DNA from: Limisphaerales bacterium
Lineage (GTDB): Bacteria; Verrucomicrobiota; Verrucomicrobiia; Limisphaerales; PALSA-1396
Assembly: GCA_003140275.1 (NCBI GenBank)
Contig: PLJQ01000215.1
Coordinates: 5,941 to 18,064 of the forward strand
Reading direction: 5' to 3'
DNA: 12,124 nucleotides
How positions within the stretch are numbered: position 1 is the first letter of the stretch; every line of letters begins with the position of its first letter. Below, piece after piece: positions 6,378 to 12,124 of this stretch. The notes below the pieces were generated by a model. The model had not been told where the DNA came from. It saw only the letters and a list, made by a program, of their open reading frames with translations, and ran no database searches. Both the position numbers and the translations under genes were made by a program.

Positions 6378-6755
6378 TCAAATCTTCGCCTTCAGGCGTT
6401 TGAGAACTGAATGCCAAATGAGCCGCCACAATCGGCGCCAGCCGCGAAACCGCACGCCCTTCGGAGTACGACCTGTCCTTTCCTCATTGTGAAGGACGGC
6501 GGGATCGTAGAGTTCGGCAGTTTGGTTGTCAGGGGTCAATGCCTGGGCGGCGGGCTTTCCATAAATCCCGCCCAGACTTTCTCCGGCATCGTGCGCCTCT
6601 TGGTCGAACTCCTTTCGGAACCGGGAAAATCCTTCGCCCAGTCCCCGTGCGAGCTCCGGAAGTCGCTTGGCTCCGAAGAGGATCAGGACCACAGCAAGAA
6701 TCAAGACCACTTCCCATCCTCCGAAGATGTGGGCGAAGATCGAAAGATTTGCCAT
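6378..6755 (-). CDS. tatA: TatA/TatE-type twin-arginine translocase subunit with a long basic tail
   Basis: A 125-residue protein. TatA proteins oligomerise in the cytoplasmic membrane and form the path for folded proteins carrying twin-arginine signals. The single short membrane helix covers about residues 13-27 (GWEVVLILAVVLILFG) and is followed by the family hinge and amphipathic helix FGAKRLPELARGLGEGFSRFRKEF (27-50), including the conserved F27-G28 and the LPELARGLG block. E15 at the helix start is a polar residue of the TatB-like kind, but the LFGAKRLPELARGLGE segment is that of TatA/E. Unlike ordinary TatA (about 60-90 residues), it continues with a linker and a C-terminal segment (residues 99-125) with ten Lys/Arg and three Trp. 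No tatB or tatC is adjacent. The start is fixed by a strong promoter ending close to the ATG. Confidence 0.85.
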   Translation of the reverse strand: MANLSIFAHIFGGWEVVLILAVVLILFGAKRLPELARGLGEGFSRFRKEFDQEAHDAGESLGGIYGKPAAQALTPDNQTAELYDPAVLHNEERTGRTPKGVRFRGWRRLWRLIWHSVLKRLKAKI

Positions 6756-6768
6756 AAGGGTTAATTGA

Positions 6769-6797
6769 ATTGTATTTCAGGCTTTCGTGACTGTCAA
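6769..6797 (-). promoter_or_regulatory. Near-consensus sigma-70 promoter for the TatA-like gene
   Basis: On the minus strand TTGACA (6792-6797) and TACAAT (6769-6774) are separated by exactly 17 bases, giving eleven of twelve consensus bases. Initiation about seven bases past the -10 would fall near 6762, leaving only about 6-7 bases before the ATG at 6755. There is therefore no room for a normal Shine-Dalgarno site, and the message would be almost leaderless. Confidence 0.72.
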
Positions 6798-6903
6798 CCA
6801 GGGTTCGTAGGCCACACAACTCAAACCACGAGTACCGTAAAAGTTCTGGTCACACATCGGGACCGTTCTTATTGTCAACAACACGAACAATTGAAACAAT
6901 CGA

Positions 6904-8160
6904 ATGCTTACCCTTGGGAAATACTCAATCGGAGTCGGAGACCGATTCGCGCATCAGGCCAAGGCCCAATTGCATGCGTGCCTCAAAGCGGCTGAACAAG
7001 GCGTGGAAGTCATCCCCGTTTGGAACAAGTCGAACCGCGAGCACATCACTATCGGTTCCGAACCCGCGAGCATTCGTGCGGCGGCGGACGTCGCAGTGCG
7101 CGAATTGAAATGGAACAAGCCTTATCATGTGGACGCCGACCACATCCGGCTTGAAACGGTGGATCGGTTCATTGCGCACTCGGACTTTTTCACGATTGAC
7201 GTAGCTGACTTCATTGGCCGTCCTGCGGATGCCGCTGCGGTAAAGACGTTTGTCAGCGCTCACAGCGAGCTAGCCGGACGGATCGCAATCCCGAACCTCA
7301 ACGAACCGATTGAGATTTCGCGCGCCAACATCGAACGTATCGCCGGCAAATACCTCTTCGCCGTTCAAGAGGCGGGTTGTATTTACCGGCACATCGAGAA
7401 AGCCAAAGGGGCTGGTTTCATCGCCGAAGTTTCGATGGACGAAACGGACAGCCCGCAGACCCCGCCGGAATTGTTGGTGATCCTGGCTGCCCTCGCCGAC
7501 GAGAGCATTCCCGTCCAGACCCTCGCACCGAAGTTCACCGGGCGATTCAACAAGGGCGTGGATTACGTTGGGGATCTGGCGCAATTCGAGAGGGAATTCA
7601 ACGCCGATCTGGCCGTCCTCGCCTTCGCCGTTGAGAAATACGGACTGCCGGCCAACCTGAAGCTGAGCGTCCATTCCGGGAGTGACAAGTTTTCGATTTA
7701 CACACCGATTCGGAAAGCGTTGGGGCGTTTCAGCGCGGGTTTGCACCTCAAAACCGCCGGTACAACCTGGTTGGAGGAAGTAATCGGCCTGGCGGAAGCG
7801 GGTGGCGCTGGCGTGGCGCTGGCGCGCGAGATTTACGCCGAAGCCCTGACGCGCCTGGATGAACTCTGTGCTCCTTACTCGGCAGTGATTGACATCGATT
7901 CGAAAAAGCTGCCTGCCAAGGAAACGGTACAGCTTTGGAGTTCGGAACAATTCGTCCACGCCTTGCGCCACGATCAGACTTGTCCGGAGTTCAATCCGCA
8001 TCTCCGCCAATTGTTGCACGTCGGCTACAAAGTCGCGGCCCAAATGGGTGTCCGTTATTTGAAGTTGCTGAACGATTGCGAACCGACGATCGCAAAAAAT
8101 GTGACCGGGAATCTCTACGACCGTCATCTCAGACCGTTGTTTATCGGCACCGACCGCTAA
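6904..8160 (+). CDS. uxaE: Tagaturonate/fructuronate epimerase (UxaE family)
   Basis: A 418-residue protein recognised as a tagaturonate-epimerase-family (UxaE) enzyme. UxaE interconverts D-tagaturonate and D-fructuronate, connecting galacturonate and glucuronate breakdown; it replaces the usual NADH-dependent reductase/oxidase pair. Landmarks are the N-terminus LGKYSIGVGDRFAHQAKAQL, VIPVWNKSNREH (37-47), YHVDADHIRLETVDRF (74-89), SMDETDSPQTPPEL (177-190), KLSVHSGSDKFSIY (253-266), HLKTAGTTWLEE (281-292) and the end motif NLYDRHLRPLFIG. Several His/Asp/Glu in these blocks probably bind a divalent metal, but I do not assign individual ligands. It is cytoplasmic, with no signal sequence. The ATG at 6904 has no clear ribosome site but begins the conserved block. 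It is divergent from the TatA-like gene and ends 18 bases from the convergent fusion gene. No other uronate gene (uxaC, uxuA, kdgK) is in the window. Confidence 0.8.
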   Translation: MLTLGKYSIGVGDRFAHQAKAQLHACLKAAEQGVEVIPVWNKSNREHITIGSEPASIRAAADVAVRELKWNKPYHVDADHIRLETVDRFIAHSDFFTIDVADFIGRPADAAAVKTFVSAHSELAGRIAIPNLNEPIEISRANIERIAGKYLFAVQEAGCIYRHIEKAKGAGFIAEVSMDETDSPQTPPELLVILAALADESIPVQTLAPKFTGRFNKGVDYVGDLAQFEREFNADLAVLAFAVEKYGLPANLKLSVHSGSDKFSIYTPIRKALGRFSAGLHLKTAGTTWLEEVIGLAEAGGAGVALAREIYAEALTRLDELCAPYSAVIDIDSKKLPAKETVQLWSSEQFVHALRHDQTCPEFNPHLRQLLHVGYKVAAQMGVRYLKLLNDCEPTIAKNVTGNLYDRHLRPLFIGTDR

Positions 8161-8178
8161 ACCGCATTCCTGAACGCA

Positions 8179-11166
8179 TTATTGGCCAGAATTGGAAGGC
8201 CGGGGTTGATTGGGAACCAACCGCATTAGTGGTCGCGGTTGCTTTTGATACGGTGGTTTGGCATATAAGGTCCCGGTTCCTCCCGCCGTGCCAGCGCTTC
8301 CGCTAAAGGATTTCACACGGTCTTGTAGCAACTTGAGCCTGGAGGAAAAGTCGAGCACCGGCTCGCGGCTCGGATCAATTCCCCAAGTCCAGATGGTGCC
8401 TTCCGCAGTCAACCCCACCACCGTACCGTTTCCCCAAATCGAAACCCAGTCAGGACGCTTTCCGACTCTCCGCCACTCTCCCACAGGTGCTTTGTTGTCC
8501 CATGCGGTCATTGGTTGGGTTCGTTCCCATAACGTACCGCCAGCACGGATTTCGTAGAGCTTTGGTTCATCGCCACCGACTGCGGCAGCAACGCGATCAG
8601 GCAGGGCATTCGAAAGGATCAGGCGACAGGTTAAAACCGCAGCCGCATCAGCATTAGGCATGGAAGCTAGTCGCCACAGTTCACCGGAACGATTTCTCAC
8701 CTGCGGCCACGGAGACGAAGTAAAAGCCACCCAATTTGTCTCGCGGCAGACTTGGGTTGGTGTTGAGATGAAGTTTGGCGAGGCACCGCCGACAGGGAAA
8801 AAATATCCCCAAATCCAAAGAGTTCCATCAGTCCGCAAAGCGAGTATAGAAGAACTTTGGCTCTGCATGGCGAGCCAATCGCTGTTGGTACCTACTTGGG
8901 TCGGCTCCGCCCGATTAGGTCCTGGCCCGTTGCCAAGTTGACCTTTGGAGTTGTGTCCCCAAGCCCACAAAGTTCCGTCGTCCTTGAGCGCAGCGGAGCA
9001 CCCACCAACCGCAACGCTCACCCAATGGTGGCCCGAATCGACTCGTTCCGGATCTCTGCTCGACTTGCCTGCATTCAACGAGGTCGGATCTATACGCCAA
9101 CCCCACTCCCAAAGACTGCCATCTCGCCGCACTCCTACAAAATGGTTGAAGTTGCCAACGGCTTGGAGCCAATCTGTGTTCGTACCCACCGGCTCCGGCA
9201 CGATGGCTTTCTCAAACTGTGATGCTCCAGTCTGCCCCCAGCGCCAAAGGGAACCGTCCGGAAGAACAAGAAAGACACCGCCCCACCCTGGAAAAGCGCA
9301 CATGGGGGCGTTGCTATGCGATATCGATACGATTACGGGAGGCGGGAACTTGGTGGTGGAACTGCGGAACCACCAAGCGACGAGGATCATGACAAGAACA
9401 CTCGCAAAGATAACTGCATTTTTTCTCCGAAAAAGTCTTTGCTTCGGCGCGTTGCCTGGCTGACCCAGTTCGATAGTGCCGATGTTTGTTGATTCCGTGC
9501 TCGTGGCGACAGGCGGTGTGCTACTTCGGGAGAAGCGCGATGATCGGTGTTCATGGCGGTGCATGGCAAGCTGGCGAAAACTTGTCAACAATTGCCGGCG
9601 GGCCGTGAAGCCAAAAACGAGGTCAGCAAGCATCCCTAATGCAAACCACCAAGCAATATTGAATTTCCAACCGGGCGACCAACCCGGGGCAGGTCCGACC
9701 GCAGTCCAGAAGTGCAAGAAAGTTGCGATGCCGAAAACCATTCCGAACGCAACCCACGGCAACATCAAAACCCGGGTGACGGTGCTGATGGTGGCGTGGC
9801 TTGGACTCCTGGCGGTCAATGCGTTCCTCATGGCGACCCATGTCAATGCGATCACGTCAGCGATCAGCATGACAATGCCCGCCATCCAAATGGTCAGGAC
9901 TGGCACGCTGCCGCTGGTCGTACTCAGAATCGTTGCCCACATCAGGAACAATTCAAAGACAATGACCGCCAGCAATGGTACGAGGAATTGCCGCCGCAAT
10001 GCCATCCATTGGCCGTTCAGAATATCCCGCGCGGTCAGCGGCGTGGGCAGCAACAACTCGAACGCACCCGCCTTTTGGTCCTCGGCAAGCCGTTGTCCGG
10101 CTTCCAATGTGATCCACAGCTTAAGTGTGGTGTTCAGAATCAGCGCCGTTGTGATGTTCCCGACTTCATCAAGCCAGGTCGCTCCGGAACTAAACCACCC
10201 GACGAGCCACCAAACCGCCAGCAAGCTCAGAAAAGTCCAGACATGAATCGGTTTGAGCCGCGCACGACCGGCCAGCCAGTAAAAGGCATTTGCGTCCAGC
10301 AACTGCTTGCGAAACGCCGGCCGCTTTTCCGCCTTGCCGTAACTCCAAGCATACCAGAGTTCGCGCCAGCCGCTCTTCTCGGCGCGCGAGCGTATCGGCT
10401 TGTCCTGCCACGAGCGCGGGACGATCCGGCAGGCCAGAAGCAACAGCAACCAGGTCAACCCATGAATCACCGCGATGGACCACCAAAAAGCATCCGGTCG
10501 GAATTTATAGGGAGCGTCGAAACCAAGAATGCAGGCGTAAACGGGAGAGGAGAAAAGCAGCTCGGGGACAAACACCCTGGCCGGGTTGAAGAAAAAAATA
10601 AATCCCGCAATTGCCGGAAGCGCGGCGTTCAAGCCCAGGTTCAGCACAAAGTTGGCTGCCACGGCCCGGCGGGCATCCGTGCTGATGGACGAACAAAACA
10701 TGGCGATCGCCAGGGAGAACAAGAACGTCGTCACCAGCACCAATGCGATGCGCCAGAATTCCGCGTTGGTAACTCCGCCGAGGAGCAGGGGAATGGCGAG
10801 CACTGGAAAAACGGCCAGCAGTCCATAGAAACTGTTCAGCGAGGTAGCGACCAGTTTTCCGAACACCACGTCGTAGCCTTTCAAATCCGTGAGAAAGAGC
10901 AGACCTAGAGTTCCCTCCCGCTTCTCCTCGCTGATGCAATCCGCCGTGGTCAACCGGCCGGAAATCAGGCAGTAAAAAATCGAGAGCGCAGTCAGACTTT
11001 TGAAAATGTAACTCCCCACCAGTTCTGGCGGCGTACCTTGGTACAGGAACAAAATGCCGGCACCTATGATAATCGCTGCCAGGGCGACCAGCAGACGCAC
11101 CCAATACGTGCTGCGCCGGCGCGCGGCCACACGCAGTTCGCGCATTACAATGGGCAGAAAGGTCAT
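8179..11166 (-). CDS. Tandem ABC-2 permease fused to an RCC1-type seven-bladed beta-propeller
   Basis: A 995-residue single ORF with no internal break. Residues 1-250 form an ABC-2 (NosY/GldF-like) permease half with about six helices (near 23-43, 52-70, 104-130, 138-160, 168-192, 227-247) and the cytoplasmic coupling motif SEEKREGTLGLLFLTDLKG (79-97). Residues 300-522 repeat this as six more helices with the matching motif AEDQKAGAFELLLPTPLTA (361-379). A basic linker (523-582, with KQRLFRRKN) leads to a thirteenth helix (584-600), then seven RCC1-like repeats between about 628 and 930. Signatures include LPDGSLWRWG, RRDGSLWEWG, KDDGTLWAWG, RTDGTLWIWG, RAGGTLWERT and TAEGTIWTWG, plus a degenerate one, RSGELWRL. 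Positive-inside charge puts the propeller outside the membrane. ABC-2 permeases need an ATPase; none is adjacent in the window. Transported substrate and propeller ligand are unknown. The start at 11166 has no Shine-Dalgarno but begins the conserved MTFLPIVMRELRVAARRR. Confidence 0.85.
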   Translation of the reverse strand: MTFLPIVMRELRVAARRRSTYWVRLLVALAAIIIGAGILFLYQGTPPELVGSYIFKSLTALSIFYCLISGRLTTADCISEEKREGTLGLLFLTDLKGYDVVFGKLVATSLNSFYGLLAVFPVLAIPLLLGGVTNAEFWRIALVLVTTFLFSLAIAMFCSSISTDARRAVAANFVLNLGLNAALPAIAGFIFFFNPARVFVPELLFSSPVYACILGFDAPYKFRPDAFWWSIAVIHGLTWLLLLLACRIVPRSWQDKPIRSRAEKSGWRELWYAWSYGKAEKRPAFRKQLLDANAFYWLAGRARLKPIHVWTFLSLLAVWWLVGWFSSGATWLDEVGNITTALILNTTLKLWITLEAGQRLAEDQKAGAFELLLPTPLTARDILNGQWMALRRQFLVPLLAVIVFELFLMWATILSTTSGSVPVLTIWMAGIVMLIADVIALTWVAMRNALTARSPSHATISTVTRVLMLPWVAFGMVFGIATFLHFWTAVGPAPGWSPGWKFNIAWWFALGMLADLVFGFTARRQLLTSFRQLAMHRHEHRSSRFSRSSTPPVATSTESTNIGTIELGQPGNAPKQRLFRRKNAVIFASVLVMILVAWWFRSSTTKFPPPVIVSISHSNAPMCAFPGWGGVFLVLPDGSLWRWGQTGASQFEKAIVPEPVGTNTDWLQAVGNFNHFVGVRRDGSLWEWGWRIDPTSLNAGKSSRDPERVDSGHHWVSVAVGGCSAALKDDGTLWAWGHNSKGQLGNGPGPNRAEPTQVGTNSDWLAMQSQSSSILALRTDGTLWIWGYFFPVGGASPNFISTPTQVCRETNWVAFTSSPWPQVRNRSGELWRLASMPNADAAAVLTCRLILSNALPDRVAAAVGGDEPKLYEIRAGGTLWERTQPMTAWDNKAPVGEWRRVGKRPDWVSIWGNGTVVGLTAEGTIWTWGIDPSREPVLDFSSRLKLLQDRVKSFSGSAGTAGGTGTLYAKPPYQKQPRPLMRLVPNQPRPSNSGQ

Positions 11167-11299
11167 GCTTGGGTTAAGCGATTCTCAAAGGCAGCGGTGA
11201 AAATGTCAATGGCCGCAGGCGGTGCCAAGGACCGTAACGGAAGGCGATCAATTTCGGAGTAACGGCTTCAGCCCGTGGGGTGTGCGCGGTGCTTGATTA
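11167..11299. other. Intergenic region between the glycosylase and the permease fusion
   Basis: The 133 bases hold no recognisable gene. The minus-strand permease would be transcribed through here from the glycosylase or from its own promoter; I see no clear -35/-10 pair. The only structured element is the palindrome at 11262-11276. The spacing is too large for translational coupling. Confidence 0.5.
11262..11276. repeat. Palindrome ACGGCT-TC-AGCC(C)GT
   Basis: A near-perfect inverted repeat: the arms pair fully once a single extra C is looped out. Its core GGCTTCAGCC resembles GGCTTTCAGCC at 6297-6307, in the other structured intergenic region. Two intergenic copies of a similar core suggest a dispersed REP-like element, though two copies are weak evidence. 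Confidence 0.35.
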
Positions 11300-12031
11300 T
11301 TATCTCCAAACGCCAAGCGCTTCCATTTGCGCAGTTACTTTCTGTGCCCAGTCTTTGTTGGCGGCGGGGCTGGCGGGGCTGGGATGAAGGATTTTGCCAA
11401 TCTTCAATGGTGTGTGGACGAATAAGAGCCTGGCGCGGTTCTCAGCGAAGTCGCCAATCCCGATCAGCCATTCAGGTTGAAGAACCTCAATGACGCGATG
11501 CAAGTGCTGGTCGCAAGCGGCGTGGAGCCGTGACCGTTCAGAAACCGGCAACTTGTCGGGCGTCAAATTACGCCCGCTGATTTCCAGAAACGAGAGCGGG
11601 CAGTAATTCGCGACAAAATGCTCGGCGAAAAATTCTTCGACACGGCCAAAGCGTTCCGCAAAGAGTCCCCACAATCGCCGGCCGCTGATCTCGGAGCGTT
11701 TACAAGCAAAGCCTTCAACCGGCCTTTTCGGATGTTCACTTCTCGGTTTGGCGGTCGGCGCTTCGACCTTCAGCCAGTCGCGCACGGCGTTGACTTCGCC
11801 AAACGGCACGCCGGTTTGTGCCATACCGAATGGTCCAGGATTCATGCCGAGGAAAACGACCCGTTTGTGCTCGTTACCGTATTTTCGCAAAAAAGTTTCG
11901 TGCGCGCGCCAGGCATAATCGAGCGGATTGTAAACGTGCGTAACGGGCGGCTCGAATTTTAAGTGATCCACCGCAACGCAGAGTTCTTTGGCGGCTTTGA
12001 TGAGTTCGTTGGCGATAAATCGATTGGGCAT
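11300..12031 (-). CDS. smug1: SMUG1-like single-strand-selective uracil-DNA glycosylase
   Basis: A 243-residue DNA repair enzyme of the SMUG1 branch of the uracil-DNA glycosylase superfamily. It removes uracil and oxidised pyrimidines such as 5-hydroxymethyluracil from DNA, starting base-excision repair in the cytoplasm. Motif 1 is LGMNPGPFGMAQTGVPFGE (61-79) with N64 at the position of the SMUG1 active-site Asn. Motif 2 is HPSPASPAANKDW (216-228), closely matching the human HPSP...ANKGW loop that enters the DNA helix. The segment NPLDYAWRAHETFL (35-48), in the N-terminal part, is also typical. The start MPNRFIANELIKAA at 12031 gives a bacterial-type length; an in-frame ATG at 12082 would add 17 non-conserved residues. 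Neither has a strong ribosome site. It has no functional link that I can see with the permease fusion downstream. Confidence 0.88.
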   Translation of the reverse strand: MPNRFIANELIKAAKELCVAVDHLKFEPPVTHVYNPLDYAWRAHETFLRKYGNEHKRVVFLGMNPGPFGMAQTGVPFGEVNAVRDWLKVEAPTAKPRSEHPKRPVEGFACKRSEISGRRLWGLFAERFGRVEEFFAEHFVANYCPLSFLEISGRNLTPDKLPVSERSRLHAACDQHLHRVIEVLQPEWLIGIGDFAENRARLLFVHTPLKIGKILHPSPASPAANKDWAQKVTAQMEALGVWR

Positions 12032-12124
12032 GTTGTGTTTCAGTGTTGTCTTCGATCTCTCGAATTTGAATGGGGCACCCATTCCGCGCGTTGGGAAAGC
12101 CAGGGCGCGATGGGGTTGTGGTTC
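12032..12124. other. Sequence upstream of the glycosylase gene to the window edge
   Basis: These 93 bases should contain the leader, and perhaps the promoter, of the minus-strand glycosylase, but no convincing -35/-10 pair or ribosome binding site is seen. The frame stays open to an ATG at 12082, so part of it may be coding if the longer start is used. Confidence 0.3.

Noticed and set aside
7270..8127. 285-codon minus-strand ORF antisense to uxaE
   Set aside because: The opposite strand carries a recognisable full-length UxaE-family protein; this ORF has no motif and exists because GC-rich codons leave few stops.
9712..10908. 398-codon plus-strand ORF antisense to the permease
   Set aside because: Its translation is rich in Q, R, P and H with no domain logic, and it mirrors the third positions of the clearly real permease on the other strand.
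8179..11166. Fusion as a sequencing frameshift joining two genes
   Set aside because: The linker (residues 523-600) is in one frame, has plausible topology signals and contains no remnant stop or restart; a biological fusion fits better, though only homologues can settle it.
1..12124. CRISPR arrays, tRNAs, insertion sequences, toxin-antitoxin pairs or phage genes
   Set aside because: I looked for regular direct repeats, cloverleaf-like ends, transposase motifs and small paired ORFs and saw none that held up.

Overview
The window is protein-dense, moderately GC-rich DNA from a heterotrophic bacterium. It resembles Verrucomicrobiota, possibly the Pedosphaera/Limisphaerales side. The basis is the combination of a FucU-type mutarotase, a COG3618 lactonase-like amidohydrolase, a UxaE-type tagaturonate epimerase, a SMUG1-type uracil-DNA glycosylase, an ABC-2 permease of the 'RELRVAARRR' type and weak Shine-Dalgarno sites. 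That assignment is inferred from gene content and memory, not from a search. I see no rRNA, tRNA, CRISPR array, insertion sequence or phage gene.

Left part (1-5297, minus strand). Six genes read leftward in tight series: a xylose-isomerase-like TIM-barrel isomerase/epimerase, a FucU/RbsD sugar mutarotase, an aldo/keto reductase of the L-galactose/L-fucose dehydrogenase type, a phytanoyl-CoA-dioxygenase-like Fe(II)/2-oxoglutarate oxygenase, a zinc-dependent sugar/polyol dehydrogenase and an L-fuconolactonase-like amidohydrolase. Gaps between neighbours are 49, 6, 31, -4 and 84 bases. Mutarotase, 1-dehydrogenase and lactonase are the first three steps of non-phosphorylating (oxidative) breakdown of an L-fucose/L-galactose-type sugar. 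The aldonate dehydratase and the later steps are not in the window. The oxygenase, coupled by an ATGA overlap to the zinc dehydrogenase, has no obvious place in the known pathway. After a 263-base gap, the first 23 codons of an exported protein run off the left edge.

Middle (5298-8160). Two small plus-strand proteins of unknown function follow (one membrane-anchored, one soluble). Next comes a minus-strand TatA-like translocase subunit with a near-consensus promoter and an unusual basic, Trp-rich C-terminal tail. Divergent from it is a plus-strand uxaE-like gene, which would link D-tagaturonate and D-fructuronate in uronate (pectin/alginate-type) catabolism. Together with the fucose-like operon this suggests a degrader of plant or algal polysaccharides.

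Right part (8179-12031, minus strand). The most unusual gene is a 995-codon ORF that joins two tandem six-helix ABC-2 permease halves, a basic linker, a thirteenth membrane helix and a complete-looking seven-repeat RCC1-type beta-propeller. The charge pattern puts the propeller outside the cytoplasmic membrane. No ATPase gene lies next to it. Upstream is a SMUG1-like uracil-DNA glycosylase. Several short palindromes in intergenic DNA may be copies of dispersed repeats.
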